NCBI GenBank assembly: GCA_016930635.1
Contig: JAFGGI010000042.1
Location: forward strand, 66,901-130,900
Length of the DNA stretch: 64,000 nt
Source: Sedimentisphaerales bacterium
GTDB taxonomy: Bacteria; Planctomycetota; Phycisphaerae; Sedimentisphaerales; UBA12454
Direction of reading: 5' to 3'
Part shown: positions 15,756 through 24,407 of the stretch, piece after piece
How the letters are laid out: every line of letters begins with the position of its first letter
Numbering within the stretch: the first letter of the stretch is position 1
Position numbers and translations under genes: made by a program
Notes under the pieces: generated by a model
Told to the model about the DNA's origin: nothing
Database searches by the model: none
What the model saw: the letters and a program-made list of their open reading frames with translations, nothing else

Positions 15756-17894
15756 ATGAACTTTCTAAAGAAACATATAAATCTGCTGTTCATCTGCGGT
15801 TTGGCTGTTCTTTGCTGGGGCAGGATCCTTACTCTTAAAGGCCTCTGGGTCGAAGACTGGGTGTGGGTGTGGCACTACTTCGGCTCAGGAAATCTATCTG
15901 AATTTATAGAGCCCTGCAGAAGTATGTGTCACGAACTGGGCGGGTCATTGGTTTATCTTAATTTCAAGCTGCTCGATATTGCTGGTGGCAAGGCTACACA
16001 GATATGGAGCGTATTAAAATTCGTGATATTCATTATCAATCCTGTCCTGCTGTATTACATTTTAAAAAATATTTTAAATAAGCAATCCATATTGCCCCAG
16101 GCCATAGCGATTATTTACCTGGTTTCGCCGGTGATAACAAATCTGTGTACACTGGAATTTGTGCGCAGGCTGTATTTGGGCAGTTTTCTTCTGTCTATTC
16201 TGTTTTCAGTTAAAGCAGCATCCAAAAATAAATTCAAACTTCATTATTATGTATTATCTATATTTCTTTTGTCATTTTCTGTATTGGGCATGGAAAGCTA
16301 TATTTTCGTTGAGGTCTGCAGGCCTGTAATTATTTTCTACGTACTCTACAAAATAACAAATGACAGTTTCCTGACGAAAGCTAAAAAAGCAATTGCTCAC
16401 TGGCTGCCCTTTATAGCGATAGCAATGTTCGTATTCATCCGCAATACGGGAATACTGATCCCGCGAAGCGGTATATACGCCGACATTTATAAAGTCGAGC
16501 ATAAAAGCATCTTCCAAATAATCAGCAATTACATAACGGCTCTTCGTTACATATTTGTAGATAATTTGTCACATTTTGCCAGCGGGCTGGGCTCTATAAA
16601 TGAAGACTTTTTTATGATGTTAATGGCAATAGTAGCTGCGGCACTTGCTATATGCATTATTCTGAAAAAAAGCAGTACTGCCTCTAATGTTAAAGAAAAC
16701 GTCCGGTTAAATGAGGCCTTATTAACGGCCGGCTTTGGTTTGTTCCTGGTCTTCGTCGGTTTGTTCCCTTATATAATAGTTCGCAGTTTCCCGGCGTTCG
16801 GCATTCAAAGCAGACATGCACTTGAGGCAAATGTAGGCGCAGCAATATTTATACCATCGCTGCTGGGCGTACTCTATTACAAGGGACTCTTCAAAAAGCA
16901 ATTCGGTTACTTTCTGTTCGGAGCGATCGTCTTTGTAGGTGTATTCGAATGCAATGCCACAATCAAAGCCTACAATAATGACTGGGAACAGCAGCGTTCG
17001 TTCTGGTGGCAGTTTATGTGGCGGGTGCCTGACATTAAAGACGGTACATATTTATTAGTCGATATGCCAAGAGAAGAAAGCGACTATTTCGATGTATGGC
17101 GGGGCCTGGGGGAATTTGCCTGTCCGTTGAATATGCTATACGCAAAATCGTCAGACAAGAAGGAAGTTGATAATCATTTTGCACAATCTTTCGACTATAC
17201 GGCCTTCTATAAAACTGCAGAACAATTTTATCTCGACAATATGGACAAAGAGGCAGTAGAGTATGACTGTTACAAAGGTACAGTTCGGTATTATCCTCCC
17301 AAACTCATGCTCACATCGTATAAAGATGGATATCTGTATCTGAATCACGAAGTTGATAACTCAAATTCGACCAGGACTGTAAATGTGACACCTTTGAAAA
17401 CCAAAATCGCAGATGAGCAGATAATTTATGACAGCACCAATAATGAGTTTCCATACAGATGGCTGCTCGGACCTGAACCTGATAAAACAGGACCTGAAAC
17501 TGTTATGGATAAAATCACAAATAAGATGTTTAATGAAAGAAAAATGCTGAAAGACTGGCGATATTATCGACAAAAAGTAAAACTTGCCGAAGAGTTAAAA
17601 GATTATGACCAAATCGTAAAGCTATACGATGAAGCCGAGTCCTTGGAACTTGTGCCGGATTTGTCAGAATCAATACCGCTTTGCATAATTAAGGCTTTTT
17701 ACATCACCGGCAGGATAGACAAGGCCAATACCCTGCTGAAAACATGGGCATTTTCTCTCGATGCAAGTGCAGAGAAAGCTTTGAGTCTGACAGAATCTGC
17801 TGAAATAATAAATAACGCAAATCTTAATATAGCGATAAAGAAACAAATCGAACATATATGGGGCGGGCCGGCAGTACCAAAGAAATCTGAGTAA
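15756..17894 (+). CDS. Large polytopic membrane protein, GT-C-like, with helical C-terminal domain
   Basis: 712 residues; not assigned to a named family. About ten hydrophobic segments fill residues 1-400. The first loop carries an acidic motif (WVEDWVW, about 31-37), the place where GT-C transferases keep their catalytic Asp/Glu. After the membrane part comes a soluble region, ending in a helical, TPR-like stretch (about 590-690: EELKDYDQIVKLYDEAESL and GRIDKANTLLKTWA). Weak ribosome binding site and 46 bases from the preceding gene. A lipid-linked-sugar-dependent transferase or polymerase is the best guess. Confidence 0.68.
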   Translation: MNFLKKHINLLFICGLAVLCWGRILTLKGLWVEDWVWVWHYFGSGNLSEFIEPCRSMCHELGGSLVYLNFKLLDIAGGKATQIWSVLKFVIFIINPVLLYYILKNILNKQSILPQAIAIIYLVSPVITNLCTLEFVRRLYLGSFLLSILFSVKAASKNKFKLHYYVLSIFLLSFSVLGMESYIFVEVCRPVIIFYVLYKITNDSFLTKAKKAIAHWLPFIAIAMFVFIRNTGILIPRSGIYADIYKVEHKSIFQIISNYITALRYIFVDNLSHFASGLGSINEDFFMMLMAIVAAALAICIILKKSSTASNVKENVRLNEALLTAGFGLFLVFVGLFPYIIVRSFPAFGIQSRHALEANVGAAIFIPSLLGVLYYKGLFKKQFGYFLFGAIVFVGVFECNATIKAYNNDWEQQRSFWWQFMWRVPDIKDGTYLLVDMPREESDYFDVWRGLGEFACPLNMLYAKSSDKKEVDNHFAQSFDYTAFYKTAEQFYLDNMDKEAVEYDCYKGTVRYYPPKLMLTSYKDGYLYLNHEVDNSNSTRTVNVTPLKTKIADEQIIYDSTNNEFPYRWLLGPEPDKTGPETVMDKITNKMFNERKMLKDWRYYRQKVKLAEELKDYDQIVKLYDEAESLELVPDLSESIPLCIIKAFYITGRIDKANTLLKTWAFSLDASAEKALSLTESAEIINNANLNIAIKKQIEHIWGGPAVPKKSE

Positions 17895-17974
17895 AAACCG
17901 GTTGTTTTTTCAGGAAAAACAGTTGCAAAATCCCGGCTGGTGCAATATACATTTCCTTTAGTTCTGGAGTTTTA

Positions 17975-19483
17975 ATGGATTTGAAACACAAACTACTGCT
18001 TTTAATACCTGTGATGAGCCTGCTGGCTGTGGGAACCTACATTATCGCAGAAACATACCTTATCACCAAAGACGGCCCTTTATATATCACACAAGCCAAG
18101 CAGTTCGGCTCAGAACCCCTTGAGGTGATAAAAAACAGCTACTTCGGTTATCCTGCTCTCATCTTTGCTACTCAAAAGATATGTTCGGTATTCGGAGCCC
18201 AGGATGCTGCTACAAGCTGGGCGGTATCCGCACAAAATATAACCCTTTTGTGTATGCTCGCTTCCTTTATACCACTGTACTTTATTGGCAAACATCTTAT
18301 AGGCGAAATGAATACACTTTATTTCCTCATAATTCTTGCTTTTCTCCCCTATCCTGTCAGATTTGCCTGTGATGTTCTGCGGGATTGGCCCTACGTGCTA
18401 TTTTTGAGTCTAAGTTTTGCGGCTTTACTTGCCGGAGCTAAAGGTAAACACTGGTGGATGTTTGGTTTATCAGGCCTTTTGGCAGGATTGGGCTATTTCA
18501 TCAAAATCGATTGCGGCCAAACTATCATCTATGCACTTATATGGCTGGGGCTGTGTTTCATTAAGCCGAGATATCAGATGACCAGAGTCAAAGCTGTTCT
18601 TTGTGCGGTGCTTTTACTTGTCTGTTTTTCGGCAGTGGTACTGCCTTATATGCAAACCAAAGGACAATTCGTTCCTGAGAAAATCCAGGAGCAGATAAAC
18701 GAAAATGAAACAGAGTCACAGAGTACAACAACCGCTACACTTAATGGCGATGATAAGGAAGAAGGACTGGTAAGCTCTCTAATAAATGTCTTTGAGAGGA
18801 CCAGTGAAAATATGTTTCATTACTTTCTCGTATTTGCATTAACAGGCTTTTATATACAATTCATTTTGAAGTTTAAAGAAACAAGCGATATCGAAAAAAC
18901 GTTTATAATAAGTTTTATTTTACTTAATGTCATAATGCTGGGCTGGCTTTCCTACAGTTTTGGTTACTTAAGCAGAAGGCATTGTCTGCCTTTGAGTCTT
19001 CTGTTCTTGCTTTACGCCCCTATCGGCTTGAGAGCTATCGGCGAAAAACTCGACTCGGTTTGCAGTCCGTTGGATAAAAATCCGCCGAAGATCCTTTTAC
19101 CTTTTAAGAGATGTCTTTCTATTCTGGGTTCGAAGACCGTGTTCTGGGTGCACCTGCTTATATTAGTGGGCGTTATTATTTGTCTGCCGACGCTGCTGGG
19201 GCCTAAGCGCAGAGATTTGGCAGGTTTTCTCGATGCGGCATACTGGCTCAATCATTACACAAAGCCGGAGGATTTGATCGTTGTGCCGGATGAGCGAATA
19301 AGTTTTTACGCTGAGAGAAACGGAAGATTAACCCGCGAAGAAATTGGTCTGGGCGGCGCAGATTATGCGGTCGCACTTGTGGAGGGTAAAGACATACCGC
19401 CCGACTGGGGTCAGCAGAAAATATCCTTCCTTATCGACCCGGATAAAAAAGAGGACAGATTAGTAATATATGAGCTAAATTAA
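17975..19483 (+). CDS. GT-C family membrane glycosyltransferase (GT39/83-like)
   Basis: 502 residues with about ten to eleven membrane segments. The first periplasmic loop has TKDGPLYITQAKQF, the acidic catalytic-loop position of ArnT/PMT-type transferases, which use polyprenyl-phosphate sugars on the outer face of the inner membrane. A polar acidic insert (about 228-265, rich in E, S, T) follows the eighth segment, and the C-terminal soluble part is short. GGAG five bases before the ATG fixes the start. Last gene of the first plus-strand run. Specific donor unknown. Confidence 0.75.
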   Translation: MDLKHKLLLLIPVMSLLAVGTYIIAETYLITKDGPLYITQAKQFGSEPLEVIKNSYFGYPALIFATQKICSVFGAQDAATSWAVSAQNITLLCMLASFIPLYFIGKHLIGEMNTLYFLIILAFLPYPVRFACDVLRDWPYVLFLSLSFAALLAGAKGKHWWMFGLSGLLAGLGYFIKIDCGQTIIYALIWLGLCFIKPRYQMTRVKAVLCAVLLLVCFSAVVLPYMQTKGQFVPEKIQEQINENETESQSTTTATLNGDDKEEGLVSSLINVFERTSENMFHYFLVFALTGFYIQFILKFKETSDIEKTFIISFILLNVIMLGWLSYSFGYLSRRHCLPLSLLFLLYAPIGLRAIGEKLDSVCSPLDKNPPKILLPFKRCLSILGSKTVFWVHLLILVGVIICLPTLLGPKRRDLAGFLDAAYWLNHYTKPEDLIVVPDERISFYAERNGRLTREEIGLGGADYAVALVEGKDIPPDWGQQKISFLIDPDKKEDRLVIYELN

Positions 19484-19502
19484 ATTATCAGCCGTTGATA
19501 AT
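19484..19502. terminator. Bidirectional hairpin between convergent genes
   Basis: Perfect 7-base inverted repeat ATTATCA / TGATAAT with a 5-base loop, directly after the plus-strand GT-C stop and just beyond the minus-strand small gene stop. The stem is AT-rich and lacks a long T run, so it is at best a weak terminator for both sides. Confidence 0.35.
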
Positions 19503-19505
19503 CTT

Positions 19506-19721
19506 CTATTTAAGGCAATCACTTCTAAAGCAACAATCCTCTTGAGGACAGTAGCCGTTAGCTGTTTGGAAACAGGCAGCATACCCTTCTGCTGTCTGTA
19601 TAGAGCGTATAAGTTCGGTTTTTCCCATGTTTCCAGGAGTTATACCAAGTTTCTTTGCCTTAGACTTAAGCTGACGGTCGGTTAGCTTCTTGGACTTGGA
19701 TTTGACACCTGTCTTAGCCAT
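19506..19721 (-). CDS. Small SAP/Rho-N-like protein with cysteine-rich tail
   Basis: 71 residues from the ATG at 19721, chosen because AGGAG lies seven bases upstream. A longer frame up to 19760 lacks such support. The basic N-terminus (KTGVKSKSKK) is followed by a SAP-like helix-extended-loop-helix (LKSKAKKLGI, MGKTELIRSIQ), a small nucleic-acid-binding fold. The tail has five cysteines (ACF, YCPQEDCCFRSDC). The family of short conserved SAP-like proteins with an AEG-x-CF and C-x-x-DCL ending is widespread, function unknown. Not evidently part of the glycan pathway. Confidence 0.72.
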   Translation of the reverse strand: MAKTGVKSKSKKLTDRQLKSKAKKLGITPGNMGKTELIRSIQTAEGYAACFQTANGYCPQEDCCFRSDCLK

Positions 19722-20018
19722 ATTTTTCTCCTTGTATTCACTTTTCGCTTTTCTAAACAATAGTTTGCTTCTCTCTTTATCGGCTATTATGGTGTTTTTC
19801 TTCTATTATTTTCCGGCAGAAGTATCCCCTACGTCCGAGAAAAAGCTGATTTTTGGGGTTGCCAAGTGTGATAAGATTAGGATACTAAAAATACAGGAGA
19901 ATTATTAACCACGAATAAATGAGATCGTTATATGGTTGCGGTTGCGAGGCTCGTTTCGGCTGTCGGTAAACGGTTAATCGGTTATTGAATGAAACACTGA
20001 TTACACAGATTTTACGGA
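19722..20018. other. Intergenic interval without recognisable gene
   Basis: About 297 bases upstream of the small SAP-like gene and downstream of the PEP-CTERM gene. It must hold the promoter of the former, but I see no convincing hexamer pair. A plus-strand frame (19690-19908) looks like chance. Confidence 0.5.
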
Positions 20019-20657
20019 TTATTTTCTTTTTATTAATATTAATCCGCCGAGTGTCAATAAGAAGATCGTCGCCGGTTCGGGGATAGGAGCTAAGATGTCC
20101 TGATAGCAGTAGTTATTTGCCGCAGTTCCCATATTCAGCACACGGATATTACCTATATCCTGCCAATCAGAAGCCATAGCAGCGTTATAGTAATCTGCTG
20201 CAACAGAATTCCAATAAATTCCATTACCCACATCATACCCAGGCGCAATTTCATCTTCGAGCGCCCATACAGCATACTGAAACTGAGTGGCATCATAATC
20301 ATCACTAAACGTAATCGCACCGGTCAGATACTGATCGTAAAGCCAGGCGGTTTTCGGTGAGAGCGGATCAGATGTTGCCTCTCCGCCTTTAATAGCTTCA
20401 GTATTGATAACAGCATTGTAATTAATACCAGCACTAATAGGCTCATCCAATTCCAGGCAAAAAGAACCAAATTGAGTCGGAAGCTCCGGCAGGCCGCTGA
20501 GCACCGTAATTATAAGTTCACCATCGTATCCGTAGTTGGGAGTACCATAGCGGCCAATTTGCATTTCTATAGTCCCGTCGGCAAAGGCTGCGGGGATAAA
20601 ATACATAATGATACAAATAGACAGAAGCGCACAGAGAAACTTCTTCTCTCTTGACAT
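20019..20657 (-). CDS. PEP-CTERM sorting-domain protein
   Basis: 212 residues from the ATG at 20657 (a GTG lies just before it); AGGAG is eight bases upstream. N-terminal signal peptide (KKFLCALLSICIIMYFIPAAFA) and a C-terminal PEP-CTERM signal: PIPEPATIFLL, hydrophobic segment, then KRK. Such proteins are processed by exosortase and are usually linked to exopolysaccharide-making loci, as here. The mature part has no motif I recognise, although it looks like the planctomycete PEP-CTERM proteins rich in W, Y and D. Exported, surface-attached or matrix protein by inference. No exosortase gene is in the window. Confidence 0.85.
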   Translation of the reverse strand: MSREKKFLCALLSICIIMYFIPAAFADGTIEMQIGRYGTPNYGYDGELIITVLSGLPELPTQFGSFCLELDEPISAGINYNAVINTEAIKGGEATSDPLSPKTAWLYDQYLTGAITFSDDYDATQFQYAVWALEDEIAPGYDVGNGIYWNSVAADYYNAAMASDWQDIGNIRVLNMGTAANNYCYQDILAPIPEPATIFLLTLGGLILIKRK

Positions 20658-20710
20658 CACTCTAACTCCTTTAACTTACTGGTCGTGTCTTTTCTGAAAA
20701 GCCGTTGTTA

Positions 20711-20920
20711 TTATTTTCTTTTGAGCATCATAGCTCCGATCCCGAGTATTACGACAAATACGTGCTCGGGAACTAAGAGCATAAGAGCCTGGTTCTGGCC
20801 TGCACTTTCAACGCTACAGGTTGCTGTACCTGTTTCAGCGCCGTGATACGCCAGGGCGAAATGGGTGATTACCAGAACTACTACCAGGAATGCACAAAGA
20901 AAATTCTTCGTCCTTCTCAT
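20711..20920 (-). CDS. Short PEP-CTERM-like exported protein
   Basis: 69 residues from the ATG at 20920, with GGAAG about nine bases upstream; a 27-residue upstream extension in frame lacks signal-peptide character. Signal peptide (NFLCAFLVVVLVITHFALA), only about 25 mature residues, then VPEHVFVVILGIGAMMLKRK, which has the PEP-CTERM layout with His in place of Pro. The signal peptide resembles that of the neighbouring PEP-CTERM protein, suggesting duplication and shrinkage. It follows a long leader with a promoter and terminator-like hairpin. Function unknown. Confidence 0.65.
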   Translation of the reverse strand: MRRTKNFLCAFLVVVLVITHFALAYHGAETGTATCSVESAGQNQALMLLVPEHVFVVILGIGAMMLKRK

Positions 20921-20960
20921 TACAACTTCTTCCTTTCCTACTCCTTGCCACTGTTCGGTC

Positions 20961-20994
20961 AGGTCTTTTAAGAGGCAAGTACTAAAAAAGACCT
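20961..20994 (-). repeat. 9-base inverted repeat near a second promoter-like pair
   Basis: AGGTCTTTT and AAAAGACCT pair perfectly across a 16-base loop, about 40 bases upstream of the short PEP-CTERM start. A TTGACA hexamer (21003-21008, minus) lies beside it with a weak TAGTAC 18 bases on, inside the repeat, so the repeat could be an operator or an mRNA hairpin. Confidence 0.4.
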
Positions 20995-21036
20995 TAAACA
21001 AGTGTCAATTGAGGTGGTTTTGTGCGATTTGGACAT

Positions 21037-21080
21037 AAAAAAAACGCGCAAAGGCCAACTATCATTGACAAACGCGTTTT
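21037..21080 (-). terminator. Intrinsic terminator (minus strand)
   Basis: On the minus strand AAAACGCG pairs with CGCGTTTT across a 24-base loop, and eight consecutive T follow. It lies about 160-200 bases beyond the stop of the last gene of the 31-gene run and about 20 bases after the predicted start point of the promoter at 21109-21136. It may end the long transcript or act as an attenuator for the next gene. Confidence 0.6.
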
Positions 21081-21108
21081 CTCCATTACCTCCCTAACTT
21101 CAGCCTGC

Positions 21109-21136
21109 ATTATACCATATTTTACCTATTTGTCAA
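21109..21136 (-). promoter_or_regulatory. Consensus sigma-70-type promoter
   Basis: Minus strand TTGACA (21136-21131) and TATAAT (21114-21109), both perfect hexamers with a 16-base spacer. Predicted start near 21102, so the transcript would run toward 20920 through the terminator-like hairpin. It is the strongest promoter-like sequence I found in the window. Confidence 0.65.
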
Positions 21137-21237
21137 GCCCAAAACGTCCCATAACACACATATTTTATAACTCCTTATTTGGCATGGCGTTACGGAATCG
21201 CAAAAAGTTTTATGGGGCGAGAAGGAGGATTTGCTAT

Positions 21238-23109
21238 TTATTTGGAGATTAGGCTCAAAAGCTCGCCGGCGGCTTTTTCGTCTAATGTCTCCAGGGCTTT
21301 GTGCTGGGCCATTGCGGAGTCTTTATCGCCGATGTTAAGGTAGGCAATGCCAAGATTGAGGTGGGCATCGATAAAATCGGGCTTGATTTTTACGGCATTT
21401 TTGAAGGCCTCTATCGCCTGGGGCCAGCGGGTCAAACCGGCATAACAGACACCAAGATTGCTGTATGCATCGGCGTAATCCGGAGCGATTTTGACAGTTC
21501 GCTCGAAGACATTTATTGCCGGGGCCAAACGGCCCAGATTCAGATAGGCAAGACCAATATTATAATATGCCTTAGCCGATTCTGGATTAATTCTTATGGC
21601 CTGTTGAAATGCATTTATTGAATCAGACCACTGGCCGAGATTGCTGTGGCAAAAACCGATTTGCAGCCAGGCATCACCATCCATCGGCCGAATCTGAGCA
21701 GCTTTGTTGAAACACGACAATGCTTTTGTCCAGTTTTCCTGCGCAGGCTGCTGTAAATAATACGAACCAAACCTGTAGTAGATATCTCCTGCGTAAGAGT
21801 CCTCGCCAAGCGTACTAAGGATGTGCTCAAACAGAGCAGGTGTATTTTTCCAGATGCGTGTCTGGCGGAAACTTAATGCTGCTAAAGTGATTATAATTAT
21901 CAGCAATATAAAAAATGCAGCATAATAAATCGGCTTTGATTTTAGTCTAATAAGAAAAACAGCTACCGCGACAGAAAGACAGAGGGAAACTATCAGCGAA
22001 TAACGGTCATTGGAATAATGCGGGTGTTCGAAAACGCCGAGCACCGGAACAAGCAGTGCCAGATAACAAATCGTAAGCATTAAGGCACCGAGCCATCGCC
22101 GTCTAAAAATAATAAGCAGGATAATACCGCCTATAACTGTGATCGCACTTGCAATGAAAATAGCCGAGACGGCATTGAAATCAACAAGTGATGTATAAAC
22201 CGGTGCAAGATTAACCGGATAAAAGGGGCGCCAGATGTAATAGGCCAGGATATACATAGCCTGCATAAAACGTTCGAACAGACTGAACTCAGAAAGCGGT
22301 ACCAGTCCATATACCACATTATCTTTTACACGGATCATTACTGTTATCAGGGTGATAATAAGTCCAACTGAGATAAATGGTATTTTTTCCAATAACGTTC
22401 TGCGTCCCTCGGCAGAGGTCCACCATTTTAGCCGGAGTTTTCCAAGAGGATAAATATCCAACGCGATAAGAACAACAAAGAAACCTATTACTATAGGATG
22501 TGATAATAATGCGGCGGCAAAAAGAACTGCTGACAGAAAGATGCGCCTAAGATGTGATTTTGAACTTATCTGGTCATTATCCGCCGACAGATAACATAAC
22601 AATGACAGCAGCAGAAAAAACATCGCCTGGGAATAAAAGTTTGCTCCGACCCAGGCTGTTGTTTCAGTACGCAGCGGATGAAGCGACCAGATAAGTGCAC
22701 CAAGGGCAGCGCCTGCGGTAATCCGGCCCGGGCTTATGTCTATTTGCTGCCTGGCACAAATTTTCACCAATAATATCCTCAGGACAAAAAAGACGAGTCC
22801 TGCGTTCAGGCCGTGAAACAGCCAGGGCGACAAATGATAACCAAACGGATTTAATTTCCACAGTTGATAGGTAATGCTGTAATTCAGTGCGGCTAATGGC
22901 GTATATCTTCTGGTAACATCGATATGAGTAAATATCCAGCCAAGATGCTCAATACCTGGGCCGGTAAGATTCGAGTTTTGATAGACCATTCGGTCGTCAT
23001 CCCACATTACAAAATCTGCGCTGAGCACGTGCATAAAAGTAACGAGAGTCAGAACTGTAATAACTGCCGAGATAAATAAAGATGACTTATATGAATGTGA
23101 GTCTGTCAT
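21238..23109 (-). CDS. Polytopic membrane protein with C-terminal TPR repeats (TMTC-like)
   Basis: 623 residues. About ten hydrophobic segments (15-420) with the first-loop motif FVMWDDDRMVYQN, the GT-C-type acidic pair seen in TMTC/PMT-like proteins. The C-terminal part (about 440-610) holds at least four tetratricopeptide repeats (for example AYYNIGLAYLNLGRLAPAI and AYSNLGVCYAGLTRWPQAI). TMTC proteins are O-mannosyl-type transferases in animals; bacterial members are common in Planctomycetota and little studied. Last gene of the 31-gene minus-strand run, 20 bases after the sugar-phosphate transferase gene. It may add sugar to exported proteins or scaffold the glycan machinery. Confidence 0.8.
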   Translation of the reverse strand: MTDSHSYKSSLFISAVITVLTLVTFMHVLSADFVMWDDDRMVYQNSNLTGPGIEHLGWIFTHIDVTRRYTPLAALNYSITYQLWKLNPFGYHLSPWLFHGLNAGLVFFVLRILLVKICARQQIDISPGRITAGAALGALIWSLHPLRTETTAWVGANFYSQAMFFLLLSLLCYLSADNDQISSKSHLRRIFLSAVLFAAALLSHPIVIGFFVVLIALDIYPLGKLRLKWWTSAEGRRTLLEKIPFISVGLIITLITVMIRVKDNVVYGLVPLSEFSLFERFMQAMYILAYYIWRPFYPVNLAPVYTSLVDFNAVSAIFIASAITVIGGIILLIIFRRRWLGALMLTICYLALLVPVLGVFEHPHYSNDRYSLIVSLCLSVAVAVFLIRLKSKPIYYAAFFILLIIIITLAALSFRQTRIWKNTPALFEHILSTLGEDSYAGDIYYRFGSYYLQQPAQENWTKALSCFNKAAQIRPMDGDAWLQIGFCHSNLGQWSDSINAFQQAIRINPESAKAYYNIGLAYLNLGRLAPAINVFERTVKIAPDYADAYSNLGVCYAGLTRWPQAIEAFKNAVKIKPDFIDAHLNLGIAYLNIGDKDSAMAQHKALETLDEKAAGELLSLISK

Positions 23110-23129
23110 ATTCAGCTATTAGCTGTAAA

Positions 23130-24386
23130 CTATTGGCCTCTTCTCGAGAAAATTACAGGTATGGTCTTGCCCAGTATATAAAGATTCAGCAGAAAGGACC
23201 GTTTCTGGATATATATGTAATCGTATCTTGCCTTGTGCCTTGGGTGCAGGTCATACAGGCTTCTTATCTGAGAAAAACCTGTCAGTCCGGGTTTGACGGC
23301 CAGTCTTATCTGTCGCAGTGATTTGTGCAGCTTGGCAAAATGCTGGCGCTCCGGCCGAGGACCGACAAGAGACATATCGCCTTTGATTACATTGATAAGC
23401 TGCGGCAGTTCGTCCAGCCGGGTATCCCGAAGGAAACGACCTATCTTTGTAACACGCGGGTCATTCGCAGCAGCCCAGACAGGGCCGGATTCTTCCTCTG
23501 CATTGTTTATCATAGTTTTGAATTTATAGAGAGTAAATGTTCCGCCATCTTTAGCAATGCGATCCTGCTTGTAAAAAACAGGTCCACGGGAAGTCAGCCT
23601 GATCAATAAAGCTATTACCGCTATTAACGGTAAAAATATTATAAAAAGTATTACGCTGCCGATGACATCAAGGGCTCGTATCATGAATTCTTCATGGTCG
23701 GACTTCCTGCCGATAAAAGTCGTAAGGAACATAAGAGAATTTTCTTCCATAACATTTTCTGAAAGAAGCTCGGCATAAATCGCAGGCCCAAAAACCACAC
23801 TGACCTTGAGCTTCAAAAGCAGGTATATCAACAAATTGAGCTGCTTGTCATCGTGTATTTTTTCGAGTATCACTACCTCATCAATATCCTCATAATGCAT
23901 TAAATCTTCAATATTATCAATGTGCATCCTTTCAAGAAGCTGGTTATCCTCAAGCACCTCAAGAGGTTCGCCTTTACCGATAATTACAACTTTTTTCTTT
24001 AATCGGCCAAAATGGCGAAGGATCAATAAATCAGATAAGTAAGTAAAAAGGATTCCAATAGGAAAGGATATTACAAACACGCTGGAAGGGAAGCTTTCCC
24101 ACCTGGCTCTGAATACATAGACAAGGCCGACGCTGAAAAAGGTACCCATGAAAAATGCGACAAAAACGCTTTTGAATAGTTCCCAGTGTGAGCGGAATCT
24201 GTTTCTGAAAAGTTTCATTATAAAAAAGGCAAGCACATACAGAATTGTCAGGTAGATATAATTTTCTCTATAGGGAGCAAAATTATATTCAGGTATATTA
24301 AAACCATAGCGCAAGGCAAATGCCAGCAGAAATGCAGCATTAACCAGGATCATATCAACAATAAAAATAAGCAATCTTACGAGCAT
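23130..24386 (-). CDS. Polyprenyl-phosphate sugar-1-phosphate transferase (WcaJ/WbaP-like)
   Basis: 418 residues, the initiating enzyme that moves a sugar-1-phosphate to undecaprenyl phosphate. Four N-terminal membrane helices (to about 115), a central Rossmann-like region ([10 protein letters not shown] onward), one further helix (about 235-260), then the catalytic domain with [41 protein letters not shown] and [10 protein letters not shown]. The Asp-Glu catalytic pair is in TRLDELPQ. Being near the end of the transcription unit, it would be expressed last, although its step comes first. The sugar cannot be read from sequence. Confidence 0.92.
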   Translation of the reverse strand: MLVRLLIFIVDMILVNAAFLLAFALRYGFNIPEYNFAPYRENYIYLTILYVLAFFIMKLFRNRFRSHWELFKSVFVAFFMGTFFSVGLVYVFRARWESFPSSVFVISFPIGILFTYLSDLLILRHFGRLKKKVVIIGKGEPLEVLEDNQLLERMHIDNIEDLMHYEDIDEVVILEKIHDDKQLNLLIYLLLKLKVSVVFGPAIYAELLSENVMEENSLMFLTTFIGRKSDHEEFMIRALDVIGSVILFIIFLPLIAVIALLIRLTSRGPVFYKQDRIAKDGGTFTLYKFKTMINNAEEESGPVWAAANDPRVTKIGRFLRDTRLDELPQLINVIKGDMSLVGPRPERQHFAKLHKSLRQIRLAVKPGLTGFSQIRSLYDLHPRHKARYDYIYIQKRSFLLNLYILGKTIPVIFSRRGQ

Positions 24387-24407
24387 GAATAATTCTGGAA
24401 TTCAGTC

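Larger units (their letters stand above)
20921..21237 (-). promoter_or_regulatory. Leader/regulatory interval between the 31-gene run and the short PEP-CTERM gene
   Basis: 317 bases without a supported protein gene but rich in signals, all best read on the minus strand: a consensus promoter (21109-21136), an intrinsic terminator (21037-21080), a 9-base inverted repeat (20961-20969 with 20986-20994) and a 30-codon open frame 20994-21086 with GGGAGG placed very close to its ATG. Together they look like either the end of the long transcription unit plus a short RNA gene, or an attenuated leader for the gene starting at 20920. Confidence 0.55.

Noticed and set aside
20994-21086. 30-codon frame as an independent protein gene
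   Set aside because: The ribosome-site-like GGGAGG is only two bases from the ATG and the frame spans a terminator hairpin. Kept only as part of a possible leader, not as a gene.
21022-21252. 76-codon plus-strand open frame in the intergenic interval
   Set aside because: Runs across the promoter and terminator signals and into the TPR gene end; no ribosome site or family features.
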